NCBI RefSeq assembly: GCF_900166635.1
Contig: NZ_LT800497.1
Span: 3,644,344 to 3,708,343, forward strand
DNA length: 64,000 nt
Direction: 5' to 3'
Source: Oceanobacillus timonensis
GTDB lineage: Bacteria > Bacillota > Bacilli > Bacillales > Amphibacillaceae
Shown here: positions 16,853 to 26,159 of the stretch, one piece after another
How positions within the stretch are numbered: position 1 is the first letter of the stretch
Layout: each line of letters starts with the position of its first letter
The notes under the pieces: model-generated
Told to the model about the DNA's origin: nothing
What the model saw: only the letters and a program-made list of their open reading frames with translations
Databases searched by the model: none
Made by a program: the position numbers and the translations under genes

Positions 16853-17989
16853 TTATTTTCCCCAAACTTCCTCAGCAACTTCTCTTACTAAACGCAACTT
16901 ATTCCATTGCTGCTCTTCCGTAAGAATATTCCCTTCTTCCGTTGATGCAAAGCCACATTGCGGACTGACGCATAAACGTTCAATCGGGACATACTTAGAA
17001 GCTTCTTCAATACGCTCTTTAATTTGAGCTTTATCTTCCAAATCTGGTAGCTTCGAAGAGAATAATCCCAATACAACAAGTTTGTTATCACTTACATTGA
17101 CTAATGATTCAAATCCGCCTGCCCGTTCGGTATCAAATTCTAAGTAATATGCTTTTACTTTTTCTTTGCCAAATAAATGTTTGGAGATTGCATCATAAGC
17201 ACCGGATGAAAACCATTTTGAATGATAGTTTCCACGACACACATGTGTTGTAATAATTAAATCTTCTGGTTGATTTTCAATTACTTTATTATTTACATTC
17301 ACATATAGCGAAGCAACTTCCTCTATATTCGAATCATCATCACGGCTGGTCCAATGGTTTTTACCGACAAGCCTGCCCCATGTGCAATCATCCAGCTGCA
17401 AATTCCGGCATCCCGCTGTGTATAAATCCTTCACAACCGATCGATAAGCGGATGCAATATCTTCTACTAATTCATTTAAGTCTGGATAAATGCGCTTTGT
17501 CGTTTCCACATTTTCCGGGCGTTGCAGCTCTGATAAAAACTGCGCCGGAGCAGGAATCGTCTGTCTCGCCACTGCCTTTTCATCCGCAAATTGCTGAACG
17601 AATTGAAAATGCTCGACAAAAGGATGATGTTCGCCGCTGATTTTTCCTGTTAAACGAGCTGTTTCTGCACGTGTTTCTTCGCCTTTAAATTGATAGCCTT
17701 GGTCGATCTCCTGTTTTTTTACCCCTTGCAAGCCCCACATAAAATCGAGATGCCACCAGGAACGTCGAAACTCTCCATCTGTAATTGCTTTTAACCCGAC
17801 ATCCTTCTGTTTCTGGATTAAATCTTTAATCGCTTCATCCTCAACTGCTTTTAACTCCTGCTCAGAAATACTTCCTTTTGCAAATGCTTTACGAGCTTCC
17901 TTCAATTTTTCCGGACGCAGGAAGCTTCCCACATTATCAAAACGGAAGGGTGTTTCGGTACGTATACCTTCTTTACTTGCCACTGCCAT
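16853..17989 (-). CDS. yxjG: YxjG/YxjH-type cobalamin-independent methionine synthase-like protein
   Basis: 378 residues, the full length of B. subtilis YxjG/YxjH, which resemble the C-terminal catalytic half of MetE. DNVGSFLRP (about residues 18-26), DGEFRRSWWHLDF (about 71-83), TTHVCRGNYH and the late CVSPQCGFAS supply the family's Zn-binding His/Cys residues. Likely role: methyl transfer to homocysteine in methionine synthesis or recycling. No S-box or T-box is seen in the 107-base leader; the LysR gene just upstream on the same strand is a candidate regulator. Confidence 0.88.
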   Translation of the reverse strand: MAVASKEGIRTETPFRFDNVGSFLRPEKLKEARKAFAKGSISEQELKAVEDEAIKDLIQKQKDVGLKAITDGEFRRSWWHLDFMWGLQGVKKQEIDQGYQFKGEETRAETARLTGKISGEHHPFVEHFQFVQQFADEKAVARQTIPAPAQFLSELQRPENVETTKRIYPDLNELVEDIASAYRSVVKDLYTAGCRNLQLDDCTWGRLVGKNHWTSRDDDSNIEEVASLYVNVNNKVIENQPEDLIITTHVCRGNYHSKWFSSGAYDAISKHLFGKEKVKAYYLEFDTERAGGFESLVNVSDNKLVVLGLFSSKLPDLEDKAQIKERIEEASKYVPIERLCVSPQCGFASTEEGNILTEEQQWNKLRLVREVAEEVWGK

Positions 17990-18096
17990 TACTAATCTCT
18001 CCTTCGTTTCATTGGTTGAGATTAGTCTATCATGGAAATCCTATTATCAGATAACACCTAAAATCTATCGTTTAGTATAGCTTTTGTCTATATCCA

Positions 18097-19017
18097 TTAC
18101 GGTAAACTTTTTCTCTCTTCTTCAATACTGGACTGCAAGTACGCAATATAGGTTTCCGCCATCGGGCTAAGCTCCATATCTTTATGAACAATATAACCAA
18201 CATGAATCACTTCATCAACTTTCAAAGGTACCGCAATAATATTATCGCCATTCAATTTTTGACTGATAACTCCTGTTGATATCGTATAGCCGTTCAGTCC
18301 AATCAGCAGGTTAAACATCGTCGCCCGGTCCCGGACATGAATATTTTTGGGACGGGTCAGCGTGCTTAATATCTCTTCCGAAAAATAAAAGGAATTGTAA
18401 TCTCCTTGTTCATACAGCAGATAAGGGTATGGCTCTAAATCTTCCAACGTGATATAATCTTTTTCCGCAAGTGGATTCTCCCCGCTGATAAACACATGTG
18501 GTGTTGCTTCAAATAGACGATGGAAGGCTAAATTCCCTTCTCTTAAAAATTTGCGGATGATTTGCTCGTTAAAATCGTTCATATACATAATACCGATTTC
18601 GCTATTTAAATTTTTGACGTCTTCAATGATTTCATATGTCCTTGTTTCCCGGAATGTAAAGTCATATTCATCCCTGTCATAATCTTTTAGCAGACGGACA
18701 AAAGCGCTGACTGCAAACGCATAGTGCTGGGCAGACACGGCAAAATGATGCTGAGGTGCTGCATTGTTGGAATAACGATTTTCCAGTAATTCAGCCTGCT
18801 CCAACACTTGTCTGGCGTATCCTAAAAATTCCGAACCCTCTTTCGTCACATGAATCCCTTTATTTGTACGTGAAAAGATTTTAACACCGATTTCTTTTTC
18901 CAATTCTTTCAACGCATTGGACAGGCTTGGCTGACTGATAAACAGGGCTTGAGCTGCTTTGGAAATGGAGCGGCTTCTTGCTACTTCAATGACATATTTT
19001 AATTGTTGTAAGGTCAT
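18097..19017 (-). CDS. LysR-family transcriptional regulator
   Basis: 306 residues. The N-terminal winged helix-turn-helix (MTLQQLKYVIEVARSRSISK, then AAQALFISQPSLSNALKELE, about 1-60) is followed by a periplasmic-binding-like effector domain (about 90-295). The form is closest to CysB/MetR-like regulators of sulfur-amino-acid genes in Firmicutes. The gene lies directly upstream of the methionine-synthase-like gene on the same strand, 107 bases apart, which supports that role by context only. AAGGGAG precedes the ATG. Confidence 0.85.
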   Translation of the reverse strand: MTLQQLKYVIEVARSRSISKAAQALFISQPSLSNALKELEKEIGVKIFSRTNKGIHVTKEGSEFLGYARQVLEQAELLENRYSNNAAPQHHFAVSAQHYAFAVSAFVRLLKDYDRDEYDFTFRETRTYEIIEDVKNLNSEIGIMYMNDFNEQIIRKFLREGNLAFHRLFEATPHVFISGENPLAEKDYITLEDLEPYPYLLYEQGDYNSFYFSEEILSTLTRPKNIHVRDRATMFNLLIGLNGYTISTGVISQKLNGDNIIAVPLKVDEVIHVGYIVHKDMELSPMAETYIAYLQSSIEEERKSLP

Positions 19018-19162
19018 ATTTTTATCTCCCTTTTACCTGTATCATAACTATATTCTAACAGAAAAATATACGTATGATGCCGCTTATTAAAACTCCCTGC
19101 CAGTTTCACTTTATATATGTCATCTGTATCCAAAATTTGAAGCATACTTTCTTTATCATCCA

Positions 19163-19684
19163 TTATGATAAAAATAATTGATACGCATATCTCTCTCCAT
19201 TTACAAACGGCAGATGAATAATTCCCTTAAACGCAAACCCTGCTGATAAAATAACTTGTTGCATGGCTCGATTTTGAGGGTGGGTATCAATCCGTATTTC
19301 AGATAACCCTTTTTCTTTACATAAAAGTAGCAGCAGTTTTAGAAACGTTTTTCCATAGCCTTTTCCATTTATCTCTGGATTGATAGCAAATTTATGAATG
19401 GTCGCATAACCTCCTTGCGATGTATCCCAACCACCATAACGTATGGATGAATAAGCTGGTTCTTCTTCATCTGCTATGATTGCTGTACCAATGATTGTTT
19501 GATTAATTGTAAAAACATAATTATTTCCTTTTTCTATCTTATTTTTGATATCTGCTTCTTTGGGAGCATCTTCATTGGACCATTGCGGCGACCCAGATGC
19601 AGCCAGTTTATTCCGTGAATCGTTGATAATTTGCATAACCTCTTGAAAATCTTGGAGGCTTCCATTTCTTATTTCAATATTCAT
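19163..19684 (-). CDS. GNAT N-acetyltransferase
   Basis: 173 residues from ATG 19684, 6 bases after AAGGTGG. The acetyl-CoA-binding motif A region is FAINPEINGKGYGKTFLKLL (about 96-115), close to the Q/RxxGxG/A pattern, followed by IDTHPQNRAMQQVILSAGF. Substrate unknown; proteins of this type often act on small amines or protein N-termini. Single-gene unit. Confidence 0.85.
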   Translation of the reverse strand: MNIEIRNGSLQDFQEVMQIINDSRNKLAASGSPQWSNEDAPKEADIKNKIEKGNNYVFTINQTIIGTAIIADEEEPAYSSIRYGGWDTSQGGYATIHKFAINPEINGKGYGKTFLKLLLLLCKEKGLSEIRIDTHPQNRAMQQVILSAGFAFKGIIHLPFVNGERYAYQLFLS

Positions 19685-19799
19685 ATTTGCCACCTTCTTT
19701 TATTTTTCACTTTACATTAAAACGATATATGAAAGGAAGAAATCAAAATAATAAGCGATAAAGCAGTAATCCTCCCCTATATTATTCCATTAACAAAAT

Positions 19800-19848
19800 A
19801 AAAAGCTACTTCGTGAGCTAATCGAGATTGGCTCAAAAATAGCTTTTA
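19800..19848 (-). terminator. bidirectional-type terminator
   Basis: AAAAGCTA and TGAGC arms pair with TAGCTTTT and GCTCA, with A/T runs on both sides. It follows the small membrane gene at 19869 on the minus strand. Confidence 0.7.
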
Positions 19849-19868
19849 CAAATGATGACAGGACGTGA

Positions 19869-20063
19869 TTACTTTTTATAAAACAGATGGTACCAAGCAT
19901 AAGCAAACAGCGCAACACCAATTCCCATATTCCAATTCCATATACTCGCATCAAAGTTTAAGTAATAAAAAACATTTAAACACATAATTACAATTCCGAA
20001 AAGAAATAGCACAGGAAATACTATATTTTCCAAACGATATTTTCTTACAAAGATTTGAATCAC
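19869..20063 (-). CDS. small two-span membrane protein (64 aa)
   Basis: 64 residues from a GTG placed 8 bases after AAGGAGG, a strong start. Two hydrophobic segments (IVFPVLFLFGIVIMCLNVFYY and MGIGVALFAYAWYHLFY) predict a hairpin in the membrane. Family not recognised. It precedes a terminator and follows the XRE/DUF pair with an 84-base gap. Confidence 0.65.
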   Translation of the reverse strand: MIQIFVRKYRLENIVFPVLFLFGIVIMCLNVFYYLNFDASIWNWNMGIGVALFAYAWYHLFYKK

Positions 20064-20147
20064 TTCTATCGCCTCCTTCGATAACTTCTATAGCATACAC
20101 ACATATACATTAATAATATATGATTCTACATATTATTGTAATAACCT

Positions 20148-20600
20148 TCACAATAATTCTTTATTCTTTTTATACGAGCATTTTAATGAAATAAGGTTAA
20201 TTAAAAAGAAAATGACACCTACACTTATCCCCATTATTAGAAATTCATACCAGCTTGCATTGTTGGATATGATTGTATAAATAAGATAAAGTATCGCATA
20301 AGTGATAGTAAATGAAGCTGACCTGGATATAAGGACTTTTATTTCTCTTTTATATTGTGTTTTCGTCGCAATCTCGGCATATTCCATCCCAGACAGTATA
20401 TACCTAGCTAACGTATAAAATAGAAATACTGCTATACCTGCAAATAGCATAAAATCTACGTCTAGGGCAATAAAACGATTAATAATCAGCATCATGCCAA
20501 GAAAAAGCACAAGTACGACTGCTCCTTCAGCTACAAAGTATAGCAGCTTCTTTTCTTTATATTCATCATCCGGCATCAAAAAAGATATCCATGTTTTCAT
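20148..20600 (-). CDS. four-span membrane protein paired with an XRE regulator
   Basis: 150 residues from ATG 20600, 10 bases after GGGAGG. Four membrane segments (about 25-45, 52-70, 95-112, 118-138). It overlaps the upstream XRE gene by ATGA, so the two are translationally coupled. Pairs of a short XRE regulator and a DUF3278/DUF6773-like membrane protein are frequent in Firmicutes; the regulator probably controls or responds to the membrane partner. Exact family uncertain. Confidence 0.7.
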   Translation of the reverse strand: MKTWISFLMPDDEYKEKKLLYFVAEGAVVLVLFLGMMLIINRFIALDVDFMLFAGIAVFLFYTLARYILSGMEYAEIATKTQYKREIKVLISRSASFTITYAILYLIYTIISNNASWYEFLIMGISVGVIFFLINLISLKCSYKKNKELL

Positions 20601-20797
20601 TGATCTTCTACCTCCCAAAATAATTCATCTAATGTTTTACTCAACTCTTTTGCTATCGAAATACAAAGTTGAAGCGTAGGGTTGTACTCCCCTTTCTCAA
20701 TCAAACCAATTGTTTGTCTTGTTACACCAACTCTTTTCGCCAGTTGTTGTTGTGTCATCGATGTTTTTATACGTGTTATTTTCACATTATTTTTCAT
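20597..20797 (-). CDS. XRE-family regulator (YozG-like)
   Basis: 66 residues that are almost entirely a helix-turn-helix: MTQQQLAKRVGVTRQTIGLIEKG (about 14-36) followed by YNPTLQLCISIAKELSKTLDELFW. This is the short YozG-like class, which represses or activates its own two-gene unit. Operon with the membrane protein that overlaps its stop codon. Confidence 0.9.
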   Translation of the reverse strand: MKNNVKITRIKTSMTQQQLAKRVGVTRQTIGLIEKGEYNPTLQLCISIAKELSKTLDELFWEVEDQ

Positions 20798-20895
20798 TAT
20801 CCAACCTACTTCACAAAATGTAATGTATAAATTGCATTTGTTAATTATACATTACATCACATAATAAATAAATGCAATTTTTTTACTATAAGTAA

Positions 20896-20943
20896 AAAAG
20901 TCATTTGCAGAGCTCCTTTCACTCTGCAAATGACTTTACTTTT
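20896..20943 (-). terminator. terminator of the ABC exporter operon
   Basis: AAAGTCATTTGCAGAG pairs with CTCTGCAAATGACTTT over 16 bp, with T runs on the minus strand. Confidence 0.85.
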
Positions 20944-20978
20944 AATGAAACATATTTATTCCTGCATTCTTTGCCTGT

Positions 20979-21686
20979 TTAATCCATCATCCGCTTCTTA
21001 AATGTTACAACAGTTAACAAGCATGCTGCTACGGTCCAGGCTCCAATAATTGCAAATGGCTTCCATAACTCTGCAAATCCTGCCCCTGCATCTTCCAATT
21101 GTACAATTTCCTGCAGCTGGAGTCCCGGGGTATATTCTAGTACTTGCAAGAAGCTATACTGATCTGCAAATACAATAAACATATTTCCCATCCCAAATAT
21201 GAACATGACCGGAAGAATATAGACAGATGCTTCGAGGACACTTCTTGTAATCAAGCCCATCCATGTCCCTATAGCGATAAAGAAAAGAAGGGAAAGAATA
21301 ATTCCTGCAATTAAGATGCCTCTGCCTGAAAAAGAGAAATTCATAATAAACATACTGATTCCCATAATAACGACGGTAATAGCAATAGTTACCGCACTTT
21401 TACCAGCTAATATTTCTGTCAATGTTGCCGGAGAAAGCATCAGACCGCGCAATGTATTTTTCTCTTTTTCTTCCGCTATCATCGCACACTGCAAGAAAGT
21501 ACCTACTAAAGCAAGCGACATGCTGATGACAAATAAATACATCTCTATTGCCACATTGTCCATCCGTCCATATATAACAGCAAAAAGAAGCGGGAATAAT
21601 GCTGTGGATGAAACATACATATTTCGATATAAATCCTTCAAATCTTTTTGAAAAATAGCTATAAAACGTTTCACAGAAAATGTCAT
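20979..21686 (-). CDS. ABC-2-type exporter permease
   Basis: 235 residues with six predicted membrane segments and the cytosolic segment MIAEEKEKNTLRGLMLSPA (about 68-86), the standard ABC-2 coupling region. It overlaps the ATPase gene by ATGA. The pair forms a small half-size exporter, probably for a lipid, peptide or drug; substrate unknown. The degenerate ABC-LytTR regulator upstream suggests specific control. Confidence 0.88.
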   Translation of the reverse strand: MTFSVKRFIAIFQKDLKDLYRNMYVSSTALFPLLFAVIYGRMDNVAIEMYLFVISMSLALVGTFLQCAMIAEEKEKNTLRGLMLSPATLTEILAGKSAVTIAITVVIMGISMFIMNFSFSGRGILIAGIILSLLFFIAIGTWMGLITRSVLEASVYILPVMFIFGMGNMFIVFADQYSFLQVLEYTPGLQLQEIVQLEDAGAGFAELWKPFAIIGAWTVAACLLTVVTFKKRMMD

Positions 21687-22531
21687 ACTAGTTCCCTCCC
21701 CGTTACTTCAACAAAGATATCTCCTAATGTTGGTTCTTTTGTATAAATACGTTCCACCATTTCCCGGGAAATAAATTGTTGAATTTCCTCAGCACTCGAT
21801 GCCTGAAGTGGAAGTTCTAATTGCCGCCCATCTTTTAATTCGATACCAATGATCTCTTCCCGATACTGTTTCTTTAGTTGTTTCGGTTCATCTAAAAGCT
21901 GGACAATCCCTTTATTTAAAAAGGCTACCTGACCGCATAGGTGATCTGCTTCCTCCATATCATGGGTGGTCAGAAAAATGGTCGTTCCCTGTCGATTCAG
22001 TTCTTTCAGGCCATCATGAATATGTTTAGAGTTAGCAGGGTCTAGGGCGGATGTCGGTTCATCTAAAAATAATAACTCCGGCTTATGCAACAGTGTCCTT
22101 GCCAGTAATACGCGCTGTGTCATACCTTTGGAGAGTTTAGAAACCTGTGTTTTTTTCTCTGTTCCTAGATTAACTGCTTCCAATGCTTCATCAATTCGCT
22201 TATAAGGCGTATCGTATAGATCTGCATAAAGCTTTAAATTATCATAAATGGTTAGTCTCACATATAAACCACTATTATCTGTCACAACACCAAAGCGTTT
22301 TCGATACGCAGGTGTATTTAACGTTGAAACAGGCACCCCAAATACATTCGCCGTACCTCCGCTCTGCCTCATTTGTCCAGTCAAAATTTTTATTGTTGTT
22401 GTTTTCCCTGAACCACTGGGCCCTAGAAAACCAAATGTCTCTCCTTTTTTCACCTGAAAGGATACATCGTGTAACGCTTGTTTATTGCCAAAAATCTTTT
22501 CTAAAGATGTCACTTCAATCATATTCTCCAC
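21683..22531 (-). CDS. ABC exporter ATP-binding protein
   Basis: 282 residues from a GTG behind AGGAGG. Walker A GPSGSGKTTTIK (about 36-47), signature LSKGMTQRVLLARTLL (about 132-147), Walker B ELLFLDEPTSALDP and H-loop TTHDM are all present. The drug/lipid-type (DRA-like) C-terminal extension follows. Operon with the downstream permease; the LytTR fusion gene is 111 bases upstream on the same strand. Confidence 0.93.
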   Translation of the reverse strand: MENMIEVTSLEKIFGNKQALHDVSFQVKKGETFGFLGPSGSGKTTTIKILTGQMRQSGGTANVFGVPVSTLNTPAYRKRFGVVTDNSGLYVRLTIYDNLKLYADLYDTPYKRIDEALEAVNLGTEKKTQVSKLSKGMTQRVLLARTLLHKPELLFLDEPTSALDPANSKHIHDGLKELNRQGTTIFLTTHDMEEADHLCGQVAFLNKGIVQLLDEPKQLKKQYREEIIGIELKDGRQLELPLQASSAEEIQQFISREMVERIYTKEPTLGDIFVEVTGRELV

Positions 22532-22642
22532 TCCAAAAACCTCCTGTATCAGTTAAGTTGCCTGTGACTATAGAATAGCCACTTTTCAACAACAACGCAG
22601 TATATTTTCGATGAATGGAGTATATGGTATGTTGAATTGTAC

Positions 22643-23695
22643 TTATTCTACCCCTAATAATTCCTTCAGCTCGTTTAACTTTGATTTTGATAACGGGACC
22701 TCCGAACTTTTTTTATCAACAAGAGACAAGCTATAGCTATTTCTTGTCCATGTAATCACTTCTCTTATTTTTTGAAGATTCACTATATAGGAGCGATGAC
22801 AGCGAAAAAATCCCTGATGAGACAGGCGCTGTTCCAATTCTTTTAAGGTAAGGCCTGTCGGAAATCCTTCTCCACGGGTATATAGATAGGATTGTCCATC
22901 CTGGCTTTCGATATAATCAATTTCCTGCGGGTCAAATAAAATAATTTTATCCTCTACTTTTGCGGAAATTTTATTTAATTGAAAAGTTTGCTTTACTTGA
23001 ACCGCTTCTTCTGCTGTTTCCGTGCCATCTGTTTCTATGGTTTCTGAACGTTTATTTCCCTCCGTTTCCACTTCTATCTGACGGATTCCTTGTTCATCCA
23101 AGCGATAGACAGTATCGGCAATGGTGATGGCACTCTCCGTACTTGTTGTAAAAATCAGTACCGCCTTTTGCTGCTCCTGCATCAATTCGACAAATTGATG
23201 CAGAACACGTTTGGTTTCTAAATCTATATTTACTTCCGGCTCTTCAAGAATGACAACTTCTGATTCCTGCATGAATATTCTTCCAAACTGAACACGCCGT
23301 TTTTCGGAACGATTGAGCTGGTGTATCTTCCATTTTGCTTTTTCTTCCAGTTGAATTTGCGAAAGAACTTCTTTGATTGACGCCTTGCTTTGAAATAAAG
23401 AACCTATAAAATTTAGATATTCCTGCACTTGCAGCCGTTCATAAACCTCTTCTTCATACCAGCAAATACCTAACGATGAAAAATATTTCTGTTTGTCCGC
23501 TTGTAATGTCTGATGCTGAATCTGAATCGATCCACTTCGAACGTTTTCTTTTCCGATAATCATCTGCAGTAATACCGAACGAATATTAACGGTGGATTGA
23601 ACAGCTTTTATTTCTCCAGATTTTACTTCGATATCTATCTTTGGAAATAATATTTGGTCTCCCTGACGATATTCCATACCATTTATTCTTAACAT
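22643..23695 (-). CDS. degenerate ABC-ATPase fused to a LytTR DNA-binding domain
   Basis: 350 residues. Residues 1-215 follow the ABC ATPase outline, but the Walker A position reads AVQSTVNIRSVLLQ (no GxxGxGKT) and the signature is LNRSEKRRVQFGR. Walker B is kept as VVILEEPE. Residues 245-345 form a LytTR domain: IDYIESQDGQSYLYTRG and FRCHRSYIVNLQKI match the core. It should bind DNA and may use the dead ABC domain to contact the exporter encoded next to it. This fusion architecture is known in Firmicutes; its mechanism is not. Confidence 0.8.
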   Translation of the reverse strand: MLRINGMEYRQGDQILFPKIDIEVKSGEIKAVQSTVNIRSVLLQMIIGKENVRSGSIQIQHQTLQADKQKYFSSLGICWYEEEVYERLQVQEYLNFIGSLFQSKASIKEVLSQIQLEEKAKWKIHQLNRSEKRRVQFGRIFMQESEVVILEEPEVNIDLETKRVLHQFVELMQEQQKAVLIFTTSTESAITIADTVYRLDEQGIRQIEVETEGNKRSETIETDGTETAEEAVQVKQTFQLNKISAKVEDKIILFDPQEIDYIESQDGQSYLYTRGEGFPTGLTLKELEQRLSHQGFFRCHRSYIVNLQKIREVITWTRNSYSLSLVDKKSSEVPLSKSKLNELKELLGVE

Positions 23696-23758
23696 GCTTT
23701 AACCTCTTTCTACTAATAACTTTTCCTGTAGATCAGCCTGTAATCTGATGATTCATTC

Positions 23759-23787
23759 ATGACAAATTGCTCCATCTCTGATACAGT
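23759..23787 (+). promoter_or_regulatory. promoter of the thiamine operon
   Basis: ATGACA and TACAGT separated by 17 bases, about 27 bases before the riboswitch P1 stem. Confidence 0.6.
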
Positions 23788-23813
23788 AGAATCAAAGAAA
23801 ATGATGAAAAGCA

Positions 23814-23912
23814 ACTACTAGGGGAGCCCAACATGGCGGGCTGAGAGGAAAGCATGCTCACTTTCCGACTCTTATAAACCTGATCTGGTTAATACCAGCG
23901 TAGGGAAGTAGT
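23814..23912 (+). promoter_or_regulatory. TPP riboswitch (thi box)
   Basis: P1 is ACTACT/AGTAGT. Both conserved TPP-aptamer cores are present: GGGGAGCCC...GGGCTGAGAGGA on one arm and ACCTGATCTGGTTAATACCAGC then GTAGGGAAGTAGT (parts) on the other. Thiamine pyrophosphate binding stabilises P1 and would favour the terminator that follows, shutting off thiW-thiD-thiM-thiE when TPP is plentiful. Confidence 0.95.
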
Positions 23913-23941
23913 CAATCCATTTATGATTACTCTCAGTATAC

Positions 23942-23982
23942 CAAATCAGGCTTCCCGACAAAGCCTGATTTTTTTATTTTTT
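23942..23982 (+). terminator. riboswitch-controlled terminator
   Basis: AATCAGGCTT pairs with AAGCCTGATT, followed by a long T run. It is the expression platform of the TPP riboswitch, about 40 bases before the thiW ribosome site. Confidence 0.88.
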
Positions 23983-24031
23983 TACAAAGTAGTTCCCTTT
24001 TCATTTTCCTAAGTAAAAGGAGATGATTAGA

Positions 24032-24523
24032 TTGAAAAAACGTACACGCTTACTAACAATGATGGCCGTACTGGTAGCTATTGGAACGATTGGCTCGCAG
24101 TTACTCTGGTTTCCTGCCGGTGTTGCCAGAGCTTATCCTGTCCAGCATGCCGTTAATGTGATTGCCGCCATTATGCTCGGTCCAGGTCCTGCGGTGATTG
24201 TCGCATTGATGATCAGTCTGCTCAGGAACCTTTTAGGATTGGGGACACTGGTTGCTTTTCCGGGAGCGATGATTGGAGCTTTTGTTGCTGGGGTATTGTA
24301 TCAAAAAACGTATAAATATCCGATGGCAGCTTTAGGAGAAATCATTGGTACAGGAATAATTGGTTCCTTCTTTGCTGTTCCTATCGCTAACCTGCTTATG
24401 GGAAGTTCTGCAGGGGCTTTTGCTTTTATTCCGCCGTTTATTGTAAGCAGTGTCTCCGGTGCATTGATCGGGTGGTTGTTAGTCAGCCGTATCCCGGCAC
24501 GGCAATTTTCTTTAACAAAATAA
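24032..24523 (+). CDS. thiW: ThiW, thiazole-uptake S component
   Basis: 163 residues with five to six membrane segments. It is an energy-coupling-factor-type substrate-capture protein thought to bring in the thiazole moiety (hydroxyethylthiazole). AAGGAG ends at 24022, so the TTG at 24032 (9 bases on) is the likely start; the ATG at 24023 has no spacing. It heads the riboswitch-controlled salvage operon, and the co-encoded ThiM would phosphorylate its imported substrate. Confidence 0.92.
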   Translation: MKKRTRLLTMMAVLVAIGTIGSQLLWFPAGVARAYPVQHAVNVIAAIMLGPGPAVIVALMISLLRNLLGLGTLVAFPGAMIGAFVAGVLYQKTYKYPMAALGEIIGTGIIGSFFAVPIANLLMGSSAGAFAFIPPFIVSSVSGALIGWLLVSRIPARQFSLTK

Positions 24524-24553
24524 ATCTTTAATTCTATGAAGGAGGTTTTTATA

Positions 24554-25375
24554 ATGAAGTCGGTTCGTTGTGCATTAACCATTGCCGGCACAGATCCTAG
24601 CGGAGGTGCTGGTATTCAAGCTGATTTAAAGACATTTCAAGAACTGAAAACTTATGGGATGTCCGTGATTACATCCGTTGTGGCGCAAAATACCACAGGG
24701 GTCCGTTCCGTAGAGCATATGCCAATTTCTATGATTGAGGATCAGCTGGATGTCATTATAGAAGATATGCCGATTCATGCGGTAAAAACAGGAATGATTG
24801 CAAGCAAGCCCATGATGGAATTAATCGTTAAAAAATTAGAACAGGTTGATGCTCCATATGTAATGGATCCAGTAATGGTCGCTACCAGCGGAGATTCTCT
24901 AATAGATGAAGAAGGTCGTAACTATTTACGACAATACCTTCTCCCTTTAACAACGCTTGTAACACCAAATATTCCAGAAACGGAATTCCTGACCGGGTTA
25001 TCCATTACAACCGAGGAAGATATGAAAAGCGCGGCAGAATATCTCGTTCACGAATATGGTGTCGATGCTGCATTAATAAAAGGTGGCCACCTAAAAGGAC
25101 AAGCAATTGATTTTCTTTATGATGGAAATAAAATGCACAGTTATGCTTCCGAACGTATTGACACGAAAAACACGCATGGAACAGGATGTACCTATTCCGC
25201 CGCTATTGCTGCTTATTTAGGAAAAGGTTATCCGCTGCCAGAAGCAGTGAAGCATGCCAAATCCTTTGTTACTGCTGCCATTTCAAAATCATTTGAACTC
25301 GGGGAAGGAAATGGCCCGACAAACCACTGGGCTATCCGGGAAAATGCAGGAAAGGAGATTATTCATGAATCCTGA
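24554..25375 (+). CDS. thiD: ThiD, hydroxymethylpyrimidine (phosphate) kinase
   Basis: 273 residues of the ribokinase fold. TIAGTDPSGGAGIQADLKTF (about 8-27) forms the substrate loop and KNTHGTGCTYSAAIAAYLG (about 205-223) the anion hole with the catalytic Cys/Asp region. It makes HMP-PP, one of the two thiamine halves. GGAGG lies 8 bases before the ATG at 24554. Its stop lies 8 bases inside thiM. Confidence 0.95.
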   Translation: MKSVRCALTIAGTDPSGGAGIQADLKTFQELKTYGMSVITSVVAQNTTGVRSVEHMPISMIEDQLDVIIEDMPIHAVKTGMIASKPMMELIVKKLEQVDAPYVMDPVMVATSGDSLIDEEGRNYLRQYLLPLTTLVTPNIPETEFLTGLSITTEEDMKSAAEYLVHEYGVDAALIKGGHLKGQAIDFLYDGNKMHSYASERIDTKNTHGTGCTYSAAIAAYLGKGYPLPEAVKHAKSFVTAAISKSFELGEGNGPTNHWAIRENAGKEIIHES

Positions 25376-26159
25376 TATTATCCAGCAAGCCAGAAACAAC
25401 ACACCGCTTGTTCATCATTTAACCAATCAGGTTGTCGTCAACTTCAGCGCAAATGGCCTGTTAGCTTTTGGCGGCAGCCCGGTGATGGCAAAAGAACTGC
25501 AAGAAGCCGCAGATATGGCAAATATTGCAGATGCACTCGTCTTAAACATCGGAACGGTTTTAGAAACGGAAGTTCCTGCAATGATTGCAGCAGGAAAAGC
25601 TGCCAACCAAAAAGGAATCCCGGTTGTTCTTGACCCTGTTGGTGTGGCTGCTACCCCATTTCGACAAAAAGCAGTCGCAAGAATTTTAAAAGAAGTACGT
25701 CCAACCGTTATCAAAGGGAATGCGGGCGAAATTGCATCCTTAGTTGATACAGAAATCCAAATGCGCGGTGTTGATTCTGTCGGTGAAGGTAATATAGATG
25801 AAATTGCCGAAAAAGCCGGAAAAAAATTTAATACTGCTATTGTGATCACTGGAAAAACAGATGTGATTTATGCAAATCAACAGTTTATTTACAATCAGAC
25901 AGGGCACCCGCTTCTCGCAACGATTACCGGTTCCGGATGTTTATTAGGTTCGGTTATTGCGGCTTGCCTTACTACTTCTTATGATATGTCCGAACAGCTC
26001 CGTGCAGCACTTTGTTTTTATGGACTCGCTGCAGAGCATGCAGCAGAACAGCCGGATGTCAAAGGCTCAGGAACTTTCCTGCCCAATTTTATTGATGCTT
26101 TATCTTGTACACCGAAACAATTGAATGGAGGTTCAAATAATGACATGGAATCGAAATAG
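25365..26159 (+). CDS. thiM: ThiM, hydroxyethylthiazole kinase
   Basis: 264 residues, ribokinase-like fold. NFSANGLLAFGGSPVMA (about 25-41) and the ATP/anion-hole TITGSGCLLGSVIAA (about 185-199) mark the family. It phosphorylates hydroxyethylthiazole for condensation with HMP-PP. GGAG lies 6 bases before the ATG, which overlaps the thiD end by 11 bases. Its end overlaps thiE by 20 bases. Confidence 0.95.
   Translation: MNPDIIQQARNNTPLVHHLTNQVVVNFSANGLLAFGGSPVMAKELQEAADMANIADALVLNIGTVLETEVPAMIAAGKAANQKGIPVVLDPVGVAATPFRQKAVARILKEVRPTVIKGNAGEIASLVDTEIQMRGVDSVGEGNIDEIAEKAGKKFNTAIVITGKTDVIYANQQFIYNQTGHPLLATITGSGCLLGSVIAACLTTSYDMSEQLRAALCFYGLAAEHAAEQPDVKGSGTFLPNFIDALSCTPKQLNGGSNNDMESK

Noticed and set aside
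25254..25364. Upstream extension of thiM
   Set aside because: It lies inside thiD, and the GGAG site and family N-terminus both support ATG 25365.
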